A stretch of 64,000 nt of DNA from Herpomyces periplanetae (GCA_009733715.1 WMKJ01000032.1:49327-113326); one strand, 5' to 3'. Positions 22,238 through 35,109 are shown, numbered from the stretch's first letter. The notes: generated by a model not told the origin, from the letters alone. Numbers and translations: made by a program.

Positions 22238-23478
22238 ATGGATTCGTCTAATCCTGTCAAAGTTGAAACGGATAATGGATCTCATATCGGTTACATGGAT
22301 GACGATGATGACAGCGGTGAATTATCCATGTCCGATTATATCACAGATGCATGGCTCGGTCGAGTTTCTCACGATTTATGGACGGCGCTAAGAGATCTGG
22401 CTGCCGATAAACCCGTCCAAGTAGGCGTTATGAGAGTCTGGGAAAACGGCAACGTCGCCGAGAGAATCAAATTACAATTTGAACCGGATCTTAAAGGTTT
22501 TGAATTAATTCCCAAGGAGTACGATTTATCCGTTTGTAACGAAAATTCTAAAAATTTATTTGTATTCGCGGAGAAGAATGAGTCCACCTTACGTTACGCC
22601 GCTACTCCCCAGCCTATTAAACGGGAATATCCAAGCACATCGGGAAATCGTTCTAAGGGAATTGTGAAAAAGAATCAGATGCTTCGATCTATACGTCGTA
22701 TGTGATATTTAGTTATTCCTCATTTCTGATCGTTGATATACATTCGTAGGCTAAGAATGTACTTGATTCATAGTTAAACTTTGCTAACTTATGTGTAGGT
22801 CAAACGAGCTTATCGGCTGCTATCAAGAAAGAGATTAGCATTCATCCCGTTATGAATGAGGAATATTTTCGACTCCAAGATTTAAAGCTTAAAAGTTTGG
22901 TGGAGCAGGAAAATTCCAAGACCACGCATATCGGTAGTAAAAAGTCCCAATCATCCATAAATGTGGGAACCGTAGAAGGCTTTATCGTAAGTTTTACCCA
23001 AACTGAATACTGCTTGCCAGAGTATATTGTACACGCATACCCACACTATGCCGCTCATGGCATTATTCTAACCATAGACATTAACCCGTGTGTGTTTATT
23101 CAGAAAACTACGGTGCCCCCGCGTAACGCCAAATTCCAAGAGAACAAAAATATTCGTATTCCTCAGAACGAGCTTCTCGATTTGATCGGGCAGTGTTTCC
23201 GCGAGTTTAAGTACTGGCCGTTGAAAGCGCTGAAACAGCGGCTTAACCAGCCCGATGTTTACTTAAAGGAAACATTACAGAAGATAGCAATGTTGATTAA
23301 ATCGGGTCCATTTGCCAATAACTGGGCTCTTCTACCTGAAATGGAGGCAACACTAAAAGATGTTGAGAGTATAAAGAATGAGGTTGCACCTAACGATATA
23401 AGTGAACTTGAAAAAGAAGATATGGACCCTGACGACGATAACTTTGATGATGATGAAGAAATGGAAGATATCATCTAG
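22238..23478 (+). CDS. TFG2: Transcription initiation factor IIF, beta subunit (RAP30/Tfg2)
   Basis: This protein bridges RNA polymerase II and promoter DNA in the preinitiation complex. Three exons (22238-22697, 22799-22986, 23104-23478) give about 340 residues. After an acidic start, the dimerisation domain begins with AWLGRVSHDLWTAL and continues with VGVMRVWENGNVAERIKL, IPKEYDLSV and NLFVFAEKN, all diagnostic of TFIIF beta. The linker has PVMNEEYFRL. The C-terminal winged helix reads RIPQNELLDLIGQCF, then KYWPLKALKQRLNQPDVYLK, then KSGPFANNWALLPE. The protein ends in an acidic tail. The second intron (22987-23103, 117 nt) has GTAAGT and TTCAG borders but is stop-free and a multiple of three. 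Keeping it would insert 39 residues between linker and winged helix. I judge it spliced because the insert has no family counterpart. Confidence 0.93.
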
Positions 23479-26400
23479 TGGACAAGTTGGCAGGATGTAC
23501 TCGCTTTACACCAGCTAAAACATTTAAAGAACTCGACTGCAACGAGTTAACTACGCGCTGCTTTCACACTCGTCTCTGCATTATCACGCCTTCTACGGTG
23601 TAACTTAAGCTTGGAAAGACAATTCAAGTCTTGCTACCCGTGGAGAAATATGCTATGGTATGGCAAAGTATTTATGCACTGGTGGTAGGTTGGAAGCTTT
23701 TCTTTGCGTGACTTGGATAATCCTTTTTCGCGTTATCGTTCTTCACGATGTGAGCTCGAGCGAACGTCTAGGAATCATTGTTACATACTGAACATAAATT
23801 TAGCTGGGCACGTTAGCTTTGCCTTGGACTTGGGTTGGTTAACGTTGGTTTCTTAAATGATTATCGCATTATATCTCATTTCCAATTTGATGGGAATATT
23901 AATCGAGCAATTTTTATTCAATGTCATTGGCTGGTCAACTGGAATGATTCCCCTAGATATACTGGTATTTTTTGCAACCCCCCACATCCCGAGGCAAATT
24001 TATCTACAGGTTAACCGTAAAAAGCCGGTTATATCAGAATATGGGTATTGAAAATTGATGCAAAGTTTTCAAGTTTTTAAATATCTGACCGTTACGGGTT
24101 GAATATCACGATATATATCTATCCGCGCTGTTGGCTTTAAAGGTGTGAGAAAGGCAAGTTTTTGGGAGGGATCATTAAGGTGAAGATTATATGATTGAAC
24201 TTTGTTTACTTTCGTTAAGCTTAGAATATAACCATTAAGAGAAAAAGAAGAAGATTAAAGTAATCTACTTTAAATAACGAATATTGGTTTTATTTCTTGG
24301 GATTAGACTATGCAATATCATGACGTTACTTTTGTGTCAGTAAAGTGTCATGTCTGTAGGGACAGTTGTAAAATCCAAAAATGGTTTTGAGTAAAGAATT
24401 AACCGTTCTATGTGAAGAATGAGCGATAACAACATAAATTTTATGGGATTAACTTAGCTAACTGTGATATATCTGCGATAATGCTGCCTGTAATTCTCCA
24501 GTAAAAGTCAAGTGAGTGCTTCACACTAGAATAATGATTGGTTAGAGGTAATAACATGATTAGTATTTTAACCTGGTATGTCGCAATGATTTTAAAAGTG
24601 TTCATTACGCGAATATCGAAATGGTTGAGATGTGAAAAATGAGCCTGAAATTCTTTAATTTGACAGCATGGAAAAACGAAATAGGAATAGAGAGCCAAAG
24701 TGTGTACGATTAAGTACGTTAATTTCCAACTCTCTTACGATATTACAAGGCATACGGCCATCTTAAAAGTAACATGGCTAATCAAGTTAGCACATCAAAA
24801 GTCCGGTTCACCGTATTACTTGCAACACTATTATACGAATGATAAGGGTATTCCACGTGAACTTTGAAGTGACAACTCATGATATGCTAAGACTGGTTTG
24901 TGGATACGGACGAGAATGATGTTTATTCACGATCCGGCAAGTAGAGCGTGTGAGAAAAACAACATTTAATATAGCTTAGATAAGATGTAGGAATTTTGGC
25001 TTAACGATTTACAGAAAATACAGCGGTCATTTGACGGGGCGAAGGAGCAAGCAAGGAACCATGGTAAAGTTTCAGGATTATGAACCGAGTGAGCGCGCAC
25101 AGTAGCAGCTTAGGAAGTTGATCGACCCATACGGTTATCAAGACGTACGGTGATGATCGACCCAGTGTAAGACTGATGATAGCACAGTATTAGCTTGGAT
25201 CTACGTGGATCGTTAGTAAATGTATGTAGATACGCCTGTATTAGCAAGCCACCTACATACGGTCAGTTGAGCGTATGTGGCACGGCACGGCTGTTTGACG
25301 ACTGAGGATACGTGAAATTTTGCCCGACGTTATTCTGGCAATGAAGCGTGTACCCAGTATCCAGTGACGGTGTATATGAGTACACATTAACATTTAGAGT
25401 AATGTAACTTGCACGCTAACGTGAGTTACTAGTGACTGAGTTGATAAGTTATCATTCTGGGGTGTTTACTGATCAGGGCCAAGGTTTGCCCTTGTACACA
25501 ATTTAAGGAGACTAGGTCAAGCTGGGTATACGGAAAATGAATTGAAAACGTGATGGTTACGCTTACAACCTTATAAATGATGGTGGTGATCGCAATGTAT
25601 ACCAGGATAACTCGAATATTAAGCGTGTGACAGCAACTTAAATTGCAACTAAGCTCTTTAACTCAGGTTACTCCGCTTTTACTGTAAGAATAAAACTGGT
25701 CTAGCAAAGTGTAATCGTAATCCTAAGGAACTGTACAAATCATGATTCCCCTTACACTTTGACATGCTAAGTGTTCATAAATTTATACATCCAAATATGT
25801 CCATTTTGGGTAATTTGGCGCAAAGTTTCGTAAGGAAAAGTTTAAAAAGTGGAGACCTTTCACGTCATTCACGCATCTTGAAAGAAACCACACTCGGAGA
25901 AATATTCTCAACAAAAACGTCAAGATGGCTGCCCGATTAGTCCAACTGCCTGACGAATGGGGCACGAAGACCAGATGGTACGGGCAGCTACTTCTACTTT
26001 TGGAGGGTTACCATCTGGTCCTTCAGCCCTATACACTTGGAGCGAACCGGTCAGCGTAGATTAACGTGAGAGTGTGTTTTGTAGTTGTAAGAGTCTTGAC
26101 ACGGACATTCGCATGCAGTAGCACGGTTTCTTCTGCGTCATGCAATTCGTGCCCCCCCTTTGAGATTTATATGCGTGAAGCATCACCGGTAACCGCTTTA
26201 CGATGGGGCAATAGTTAACGTTAAGCATACACACGCAATACCTAAGAGCAGACGCCTTCAACGTCAAGGTTATTCGCATGTTTATTAACACAATGTTAAG
26301 TAAATAAAAGTATACATACATATACACTCATACATATATATACATATCCACAAACATACTTTGATATTTATAGTATTATGCACGAGTATTGTACTGAGGC

Positions 26401-27347
26401 TTTGCGCACGCGACGTCCTTCTATCATTTATACTCATCTTACGCGATACTAATACGAGAGAAAAACGTCATGTCCTGTCAAGTGTGAGAGAAATGTATAG
26501 ATCCACTCAGCAACAGTAACGAAATCGTGTATTGGGCGAACGTGACAGCACTTCGGCGATACGTCGTTAATAATTCATACACCCGGGGCGGGGGGCTTTC
26601 TGACAAATGGTAACGGAATTACGGGTGGAATTAAAGTGATATGAACGTATGAGTGAGTGTGCAATGAAACGTAGAAAATACAAAACCATAGACATGCAAC
26701 TTCATCTCTTGTCCGTTGCATAGCAAGTGTGCGTAAGTACGTACGTGATAACAAAATTGATAGTGTTTGCAGGTCTGGTGCCAAAATCTTTGCACACTGA
26801 TCCTGCGTTTGAATTCACATCTATTCTCCATATCCAGAGTTCTTCACTTATGCACACAGCCTTATATATATTCAGGTAGGCGTAATACTATTTGGCACAG
26901 CACGTCCCTCTCCCCTCCTCTTCCATGAGCTATTTCCCCTCTGACTACACAATGAACTTGTCGTTTCGTTCTATACTTAGCTGAAATAACAGAGCGCAAG
27001 AATCCCTTTTGGTGAAAATCGTGCCCATTTCTTAATCTGATAATATGTTTGCTTTTTTGGGTATCCGCTCGCTCGTTCGATCATTGCCTCCCATCAGCTT
27101 AGTATGAACGTAATTAATAGCGATGAAGTTCTGTTTCACTTGAATATTTTCTAAACAATCCTCTCGGCATACTTAAACATGGGAAACATCTGCTGCTCAC
27201 ACACCTTCCACTTCACTTCTTCCATTTTATCCTGTTCACTTATCGTACACACTACTCTTCTCCATTCATATCGTGTCATCCAGATAGCTTGCCTATCGGT
27301 TTTGATCAAACCATCTTTTAATCATTTTTAACCCTTTCGACAGATCA
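23479..27347. other. Gene desert of 3.9 kb with a hairpin
   Basis: No protein-coding gene is supported; open frames are short and lack motifs. The clearest structured element is an inverted repeat at 25966-25980 / 26009-26024. A CACGTG lies at 24854-24859. The last 500 bp before the bZIP gene (26870-27347) are pyrimidine-rich and look like its leader. I checked by eye for tRNA, snRNA, 5S and SRP hallmarks and found none. Confidence 0.5.
25966..26024. repeat. Near-perfect 15-bp inverted repeat (hairpin)
   Basis: GAAGACCAGATGGTA at 25966-25980 is the reverse complement of TACCATCTGGTCCTTC at 26009-26024 apart from one extra base, with a 28-base loop. Transcribed, it would form a stable stem-loop. 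It does not resemble a tRNA, and no terminal inverted repeat or target duplication marks it as a transposon end. Confidence 0.7.
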
Positions 27348-29858
27348 TTGCATATGGAATCACCTAGTTACCTCACTTCCCAATTACTACAAGACCCGGC
27401 TCCATCTGCCGAAATTTCTACAAAATCGGATTTCATAAAGCAGCCAACTTTACCGTTACATTTGTCCCCGACAAATCTGTCCCAAACTTCAATTCTGCCC
27501 AAGTCCAATACCTGCGCGGCTACTTGCTCACTTTATCCCGCAACACCCAAGTACTGGTCCAATTTGCACGGTATAACAACCACTGCATCCTCGTCCACTG
27601 AACTCATACAATCATTTGCCTCAGCGTCGTCATTATCTTCATTAACTGATAACCAAAGTACTCAGGACACTGTATCCCCGGATTCAGACTCTCTAGAAGC
27701 ATCATTGTCACGTTTCAACTCCATGAACACATCACCGACCGAATTTACGGGATATGAATATTTTCTTCCATACTTTAACCAGCATATTCTCCATTCGTTC
27801 AATGACTTGGCAGAACCTATCCCAACTACAATGGCCTCCACGTCTTCCTTACCTTTTGATGCATACCATTCCTCAGACGCAATAACGCAAACTTCTATGA
27901 TTGATGGAAGCACGGCTACCTTGACCAGTTTATCGCCTAGTTATCCCCCATCAAATTATCTATCTCCTCATCTTCAGACTGCGGTTAGTTCAATTGATCA
28001 GATTAAAAATTCATCGTTAGCATGTACGCCGGGTGGGTCGAACATTTCCGATCAAACGACTGGTTTACTAGTAACAAAAGAAAAAAATTCTTGCGAGTCC
28101 TCTGTGCAGAATTGGAACATACTGCCAGTGTCAACCAATTCGAATGAAGTGTCTGCCATCCCGGCTCAGGCTAAAGTGTCTACATTGGTGAATACTTATG
28201 CGAACCATCCGCCATCGCAATACCAACTTCGTAGGGATGGAATTCCAAGGAAAAATGCACGATTCGAAATTCCTGCTGAGCGAACATTAAGTAATATTGA
28301 CTTTCTGATTGCCCAATCGAGAAATGAAGAAGAAAGAAAAGAATTAAAGGCGCAGAAGAGATTGCTTCGAAATAGACAAGCTGCGTAAGTCAGGCTGATC
28401 GTTAACTTTTTATTCGTTATAGACGTTTACCTTGAATTTTCGAAAATCGGAACTGCTAATTGTCTCCATAGGTTGGACTCTCGACAGCGTAAAAAAAGAC
28501 ATACGGAGGAGTTAGAAGAAGAGAAAAAGATTTGGACGGAGAAAGCACAGCAACTTAAGGAAGAGTTGGCTCGTTTACAGGCTCGTGAAGAAGAATGTAA
28601 AGTTGAACGACAACAATGGCTATTTGAGCGATCTGCTTTGACAGATCAACTTACATCTGCTCAGTGTGAGAAAGATGAACTAATTCATAACCATTTACTC
28701 GAGCGGCAAAAGTTGCAAAAGCGAATTCTGTTTCTCATGCAGAAGTTAAGTTCTGCCTATGGGAAAATAACTGTAGAAAGTGAAGATGCCCTTAATCTTG
28801 AAAGTTCTACACTGCCCTCAGTTAACCTAGCAGATAATGCGTCTATTCAGACTAATCTCTGTTGGAATCCTCGAATTTTTGATTTAACATCCACATCGCC
28901 ATCTTCTGTAGAATATACAGATCCTGATAAAGTTAAGATATTGTCACCAGCCTTTTTTTCAATGTCAGAACAAATTTCGGCCTATACTAAGTCTGGTGGA
29001 GCAGAATATAGCCAGCAACTTCAAGATTCCGCTAAGTTAGCTCGGATCAGATGTCTGGTAATGATGGTTTTTCTGAGTGGTGTGTTAATGATTGGAAGTG
29101 CACCGGAAGAGAGTTCTGCAGTGTCACTTATCCGAACATTTCCTCGACAAATTCGTCATGCATCAAGAAAAATTCTCGAATTAATATTTCATGAAGCTAA
29201 ATCATCATCTGAATCCATCCAAGGACAGAAGATCAATGTTTCCTCTATGTCAAGCCCAGCTGAGGCAACAAACATTTCCGAGAAACGAGAACATACAGTT
29301 AAACAAGACTATAGACCGACGAACATTACATCTTTGGCACCATCTGTCCGCAGCAAATGTGAAAGGTTTATGGGTGTAGAATATACATCTGTAGCGGATT
29401 ATTCTCCATCAACAGCGTCATCCACGTTTTCATCATCACCTGCATCGTTATCTTCATCATCATTTTCCGCTATGAAAGGTGAAAAAGAGATACAAACAAC
29501 AAACTTATCTTCAGATCAAATACCGACACTTGTGATTGATGAAAATTCAGTATTTCACTCGGCAGAGACTGATCCATCCAGTGCTTTACCCCTTAATGAT
29601 CAGACCCCAAAATCCAATCAGCATTTGGTTAATGAGATATCCAAGATGGTTAGCTCACAATCAGAAGAGGAAAAGGAAACCATTGAAACACTGCTGTACC
29701 GGGAACTTACAGATGATGAACTTGGAAGTTTTTTGACAACGCTTGAGAGAGACTTTCTCGCGACAGATTTACGGTGCAAAACAACGAGTGAATTTCTTCT
29801 TACAACAATTATGCGAGCTTTTATCTCGAGAAATAGAGCAAAACTTCAAGATCCATGA
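27348..29858 (+). CDS. bZIP transcription factor with a hydrophobic segment
   Basis: Two exons (27348-28384 and 28472-29858) give 807 residues; the intron splits the basic region, which is common in fungal bZIPs. Residues 1-310 are Ser/Thr/Pro-rich, likely activation sequence. The basic region is KRLLRNRQAALDSRQRKKRH (NRxAAxxSRxRKK type), around residues 335-356. A long leucine-zipper coiled coil to about residue 440 follows. At about residues 538-556 there is an uncharged stretch, CLVMMVFLSGVLMIGSA, after an Arg, that could be a membrane segment. The tail is Ser-rich and ends in a helical acidic block with TIMRAFISRN. A membrane-tethered factor would recall ATF6/CREB3 of animals, but this is inference. 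Start could be Met1 or Met3. DNA-binding identity is firm; target genes unknown. Confidence 0.88.
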
Positions 29859-30955
29859 TGATTTATGGGCCTTATGGGAAAACTTTCCTTGTCTGCACGT
29901 TGATCAAAGCTTGGGGCAACTTTTCATATGCACAACAATATTTTCTTGATATCGTTATTGTAGGCGGATGAAAAGTGGATAGATACAAGTTATCTCTGGT
30001 TCAAACGCTAAAGAGGTGCTTAGTGCACTTCCAGTGCAATGATTCGTTACCGAAACGAGACTGAAAAGACTAAGAATAAATATTAATTAGATGTTGAGCT
30101 CATGAAAGCCCGAATGATTGCCTTAAAGGCTACCTAAAGCGATTTGAGTATGCCATTAACTGATATTGATGGTAATTAAAGAGAGTTGATGATGGTGGTA
30201 GTGGTGGTGATGGTGATGTTCATAGTTATAATTGCTCCATGAAATTATTCATCGAAGAAGTTAAGGAATTTTGTAGCCAAAATTTGAACGGGTTAATCAT
30301 TTGCTTCGGATAACATTAAAGCGGATCTATGTTAAAACGCGCTGATGATAAAAACGGTAACAAATAATATATGGAAATGTGTAAAGAGAAGTAATTCGTA
30401 AAATAAAAAAATTTGAAGGGATAAAACACAAACCAACGGAGAATGAGTTTGTCAAAAATATAAAAATAGATAAGCTGGAACAATGAATACGGTAATGTGA
30501 AGAGAGAGCAAGCAAACAATCAGTATACAAAAAGGTAGACACATGTGTGCAGGCTCTGGAATCCCTCAATTGGCATTCGAACCGATATTCTGGGTAAAAT
30601 GTGTTACAGGATTATGCATGTCCAGATTAGAGTAGTGTAGAAAGCACTAACCAGGCAAGCAAACGAGTAGAAGAGGCGATGAATGTATAGCATCTTCGTA
30701 TCCAATACTGAGAAGTGGAGTGAGCGAGCGGGTATGCACGCATCAACAGCATGAGAGCAACACTCCAAATGTTCAAATTATGAGGATAAAAAAATTAAAG
30801 AAAACAGACAAACAGATGTTGCATTAAATGCAAAGAATGGAACACGAAAGCATAAGGATAAGAAAGAGTAGTCATTAATACGACGATGTTAGAAATAAAC
30901 AAAGTCTCTTACCCGTGAATAAATCATGTAGATGAATGCACATAAGTCACTCAAA
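29859..30955. other. Convergent 3' flanks of bZIP and CCCH genes
   Basis: About 1.1 kb between two converging genes, purine-rich on the + strand from 30320 onward. It holds a (GGTGAT)n-like microsatellite at 30187-30220. No gene is supported. Confidence 0.55.
30187..30220. repeat. GAT/GGT-type microsatellite
   Basis: An imperfect run of gatggtggt and gatggt units about 34 bp long in the 3' flank of the bZIP gene. Confidence 0.75.
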
Positions 30956-32852
30956 CTACAGCCGGATGAAATCTTGCTGGGTAGTTAGTTCGTAGCCTGT
31001 GTCCTCATCAAGTCGAGGAGATAACAAGGAAGATTTATGAGCAATGAATTCCTCTTCCACTATATCGGAACTCATATCAAAAGATTCTTCTTTAGATTCT
31101 TCCAGTTCTTGAACTTCATGATCATCATCCCCATCTTCATCAGCATCATCACTATGTCCAGGGGATATTAAATCAATGGGACTTCTCTTTGAATCATCTG
31201 AACAATTTACCGAAGCGGCAGCCTTGCGAATTTGTCCAGCTCGATCAATATGTGGTAAACGACATCGTGCTTCGGAGCAATTTCCCGTATTCGTATAATT
31301 AGGGCATTCGACAACATGTCTTTCAGTACAAAAGGGACCACTATCACAATAACCCAGGTTTGCAAATGATGTACAAACTGGAGCATTCGCATCAATCTTT
31401 GCATGAGAATATCGGCAATTCTCCTTGGTACAATTTCCACGAACAAAATGTAAACACAATGGTACTCGGTGGGCATTAGCTTCATGTGAATAATTACATG
31501 CATCACCCGCTACGCAATCGCGGTTATTCAAAAAATCTTTGCATATGGCTACTTTGGATGCATCGTGAATGTACCGACATCGCGATCCCCTCGAACACAC
31601 ACCTACGGTAAAGTTAGCCTGATCTTAAGAAAACATGTTACACGAAAAACTTAATATCGGATCCCGTGGGTCTAGTGCGTCAATTATCTTTAACAAGAAA
31701 AAACGCTGTTTTCACCGCAATAGATCCTGACGTATCGTTGAATTGGGGAAACACCAGATACCGGTAGTGGAAAATTTAGCGCACGGTTCACTAGATTTGA
31801 GTGAATTGCGGTTTCTAAATAATGGATTAGCAACCGGTCCAGGTACTTTATGCAAACGGAATGAATAATTTATCCGGCTTGTTTTACTGACTGTAAATTA
31901 TGAACGAGCTGTGCTCGATATAAGTTTCTTCCATGAGAGCGCGGGAATGACACGTTACTGAGAGTAGCGCGATGCTTGGGTGTTGGTTGAGAAGAAGTAC
32001 CCAGACCTAATGTGACTAGGTTAATGGTAGGAAAACCTAACGAGAAAAAATTGAGAGAAAATGTATTACTACTTGAGCCACAAACAAGCATATTATTGCG
32101 CTTGTCTAAATGAAATTGAGAACTAGTAGGATTGACTTGTCTATACTGTCTTTCGGTTTGGGGGTCTACAGGGGTAGATTGAGCATTAAAGCATTTGTTC
32201 ATCATGGTATTTTCGTGTAAGTCACGTTCCGCAAGCAGTTGTTTGGAAGATTCACACATGTCTGGACTATGTTGCTCATTTTCTTGAACATGTGTTGAAG
32301 CATTTAAAATTTGTGTATTCTGGTCTCTTTTGGTCATCCAGGGTGTAGTACCGGTGAACGAAGGGTCTTTAATAGTGGAATAAGAAGGGTTCGCCCAGGA
32401 AGAATTTGATGGCGGGGGGGATGACGATTTTGATGAAGTTGAGCAGATGACCAGTGATTTATTTCGATATGATATATGAGGTTTGGATATCCTTCCGCAT
32501 GAAGATGTATGGCTTACTCCAACGGAGCGAAATCCTGGATAAGTGCGGGGCCGATGAGCTGAAAAGGGTTATCGTAAGAATTGGCAAAATCCGGTTTAGC
32601 CCGATAAATATGAATTTGTCGACATGAATAGAAATGCATACTGTGATGATAGTTTATGGATTGATTTGAAGAAACATCTTTTTTTTGCTTTTGTAGATTA
32701 ACTCGGGCTTCATTACTACACGTTAGTATTGACGGCGGAACGGTCATGAAGATTATAGGAAAACGGGCGAAAAAGAATCAAATAGGAGAAGATTAAATAC
32801 TACCTGCTAAAGCAGCAATCTTTGCCATTAACTGCGCGTTCTCCGCGGACAT
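30956..32852 (-). CDS. CCCH zinc-finger protein, ZC3H3 type
   Basis: ZC3H3-class proteins help polyadenylation and nuclear export of mRNA. The model is complement of 30956-31602, 31762-31890, 31959-32558, 32642-32707 and 32804-32852, 496 residues. The short first exon (MSAENAQLMAKIAALA) is a helical start seen in fungal members. The middle 250 residues are Ser/Asn-rich with basic patches. The fourth junction rebuilds the first finger, CAKFSTTG+VCSRGSRCRYIH (C-x8-C-x5-C-x3-H). Four more fingers follow: CKDFLNNRDCVAGDACNYSH, CLHFVRGNCTKENCRYSH, CTSFANLGYCDSGPFCTERH and CPNYTNTGNCSEARCRLPH. The spacing and order of five fingers match ZC3H3. A long acidic tail (DDADEDGDDD) follows. The 31891-31958 intron is uncertain: a second donor 50 bp upstream has the same phase. 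Confidence 0.85.
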
Positions 32853-34106
32853 AATGAGAAGCTCATCAGCCAATATAACCGAGTAAATAGAATAAATGGG
32901 ACATTCAAGGCAAAATTATAGATATAGAAAGAAAAATTATCTTGAAAGATGGAAATATGAGAGTTGTGTTAAAGGCGAAAAGGATATCTCAAGAGTATAT
33001 ACGCAGAAAGTTTAAACTTCAGAAATCAAGTACCATAAATTCCATTACAAGAAATATAGCATTTCCACAAATTTTGGAAATACTGATGGACAATATTTTT
33101 CGGTTAAACTTCAATCATTTTCGTGCATTTGGGACAAAATTTCGCGAAAACAAATCCTGGGCCGGAGCTAGGATCAATGATTATCCGTTCTAATCACGTG
33201 ATTTCAAAAGGGAAAGCAAGGAAGACAAGAGATGGAAGGACAAATAGGATTAAAAAGTATGTGTTGTGATGACTAACGGCATTCTATTATTCTCATCATC
33301 CTAGTATACTAGACTTGATGGCTTTCTTGCCGCCTTCCTCATCCTCCAATGATTCCCATCTCCAAACTTCGAGTCCATTCTTAAAAAGATCACGTGACTA
33401 GTATTAATTGGTACAGCTGTAGTGAGGTGTGTACGAGGGAGTTTGCAATGGTTTGACTATTGAAGATTATATTTTCTGATAAAATAAAGGAACAGGAAGT
33501 TTAAACTAATGTATCAGTAGCTTTAGGAATTTAATTGGGAATATTTTTTGTATAAAGTTTATGCACTGGAAGCAACATGGTACAAGCAAGTATCACCCTT
33601 GGGTTTATTGATTAGTCCAACTGTAACCATTATACACCCCAATAACGATTGATAAGGTAGAAACAACTTGCTGCATTTCAACTCCATTCTAATTACACCT
33701 TATACTTAGCATTACGTCCCATGCTCCATATTCACTGTCCCTCCGCTGGACCGTCCGCCCGAAAATTCGGATTAACTATACGGCCGAGCCGATGTGGCGG
33801 TGACGGCTCCTGATCTTCGCCACACTTGCACCGCCACGATCCATGCCGTTTTTTTATCCTTTTTGGGGATCGCGAACTCATTTTCCACGATCAACTTATC
33901 TGGCTGCACACTTGTTGGCTTTCTTTAAAAAATATATTATTTGTTCCGCGATAGTTCGACTCTGTTCTAATATTACATTCGGGCTTCCACGTTGATCAAC
34001 ATTCGACTTTCACTCTTTGAAATTTATTTGAGTCTGGAATCTTTATTCTTTCCCCCGTATTGTCTAATCGTCTTTCGTGTTAAAATCACCTTCTATTTTA
34101 TTAACC
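32853..34106. promoter_or_regulatory. Divergent promoter region, CCCH gene / SDH3
   Basis: About 1.25 kb between divergent starts. It contains CACGTG at 33195-33200 and 33391-33396, and a GC-rich block at 33770-33850 with an inverted repeat GTGGCGGTG (33794-33802) / CACCGCCAC (33829-33837), about 300 bp before SDH3. An 83-codon open frame at 32942-33193 has no recognisable family. The element roles are inferred. Confidence 0.5.
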
Positions 34107-34800
34107 ATGGCTTCTTTAAAATCCATTAATAGATCTTGTACGTACTTTTATTTTACGCCGAACTGATTAAAAAATTTATCTGTCTTTTCCCCATTACTTT
34201 GTGTATAGCTAAATAGTTTTTAGTCTTTAAACTTTCTTATTCTCCCCTCACGTTTAATGCGTCCAAGTTTATCTCAAATTCTGCATTACGTGCTAGTTCC
34301 AGTACAGTCAGGTAAGGTTTTGTCAGGAATCCCAATTTTACCCCAAAATACTTACCCTGAAAAATTTAAAATCCGATAGTGGTACTGAAAAGCAAGAATT
34401 CGAGTTACTCACGCGTCAACGTCTAAACCGACCCGTGGCTCCCCATCTTTCCATTTATCGTCCTCAGATAACCTGGATTGCTTCGGCGCTAAATCGAATT
34501 ACTGGCGTGGCGTTGTCCGGAAGTGTTTACCTTTTTGGAGCTGCATATGCTTTATCACCCGTATTTGGATGGAATATAACTGCACAGAGTATTGCTCTAG
34601 CTTTCGGTGCTCTGCCATTAGCTGCTAAAACTTTGATCAAGCTTGTCATTTCCTGGCCTTTCACATTCCATTCATTGAATGGTTTAAGACACTTATCCTG
34701 GGACTGTGGGCTTCAATTCGGTAAAAAGCAAGTCATTGCTACCGGCTGGACAGTTGTAGCATTATCTGTCGTGAGCTCGTTATATCTGGCCTTTATTTGA
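34107..34800 (+). CDS. SDH3: Succinate dehydrogenase cytochrome b subunit (SdhC)
   Basis: This membrane anchor of mitochondrial complex II binds heme b and ubiquinone. Three exons (34107-34137, 34224-34311, 34380-34800) give 179 residues. The first two exons make a presequence rich in Ser, Lys and Arg, with MASLKSINRSFFKLSYSPL and then NSALRASSSTV, a convincing mitochondrial targeting signal. The mature part starts TRQRLNRPVAPHLSIYRPQ, the family signature. Three hydrophobic helices follow. Between the second and third regions the heme-ligand motif HSLNGLRHLSWD is intact. The length fits fungal SdhC. The start sits in a good context (aaccATGg). Identity is certain; the 5' exons are inferred from frame and phase, since other acceptors give stops or a non-targeting N-terminus. 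Confidence 0.93.
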
Positions 34801-35109
34801 TCGCTTATTATTTTCAGAGGCCCCCTCAACTCAATACATCACACAACGCATATTAAACCACATGCATTTGCATTCGTCACATTCTAACCATTTTAGCCAT
34901 CGGGTTTATCTTTTGATCCTGTAAACCACTTCCTGGGCACACCAACTTGTACATTCATGTATAATTGAACTAGGTAAAATTAAGCTACTCTTAAGGATGC
35001 GCTTGTGTCGAACTTGGTGTACATATAAGAACGTAGCCGAACTTAACGTATCAACAAATACTTTCATATGAGCTACGAAACCGATGTTATTCCGAATGAA
35101 ATTCTGTGT

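Noticed and set aside
34350-34360. ATACTTACC, similar to the 5' end of U1 snRNA
   Set aside because: It lies inside an intron of SDH3, with no further U1 similarity around it; chance match.
34258-34380. SDH3 start at the internal ATG at 34258 (MRPSLSQILHY)
   Set aside because: Its frame reaches the SDH3 core only with a poor acceptor. The three-exon model gives a typical mitochondrial presequence with correct phases.
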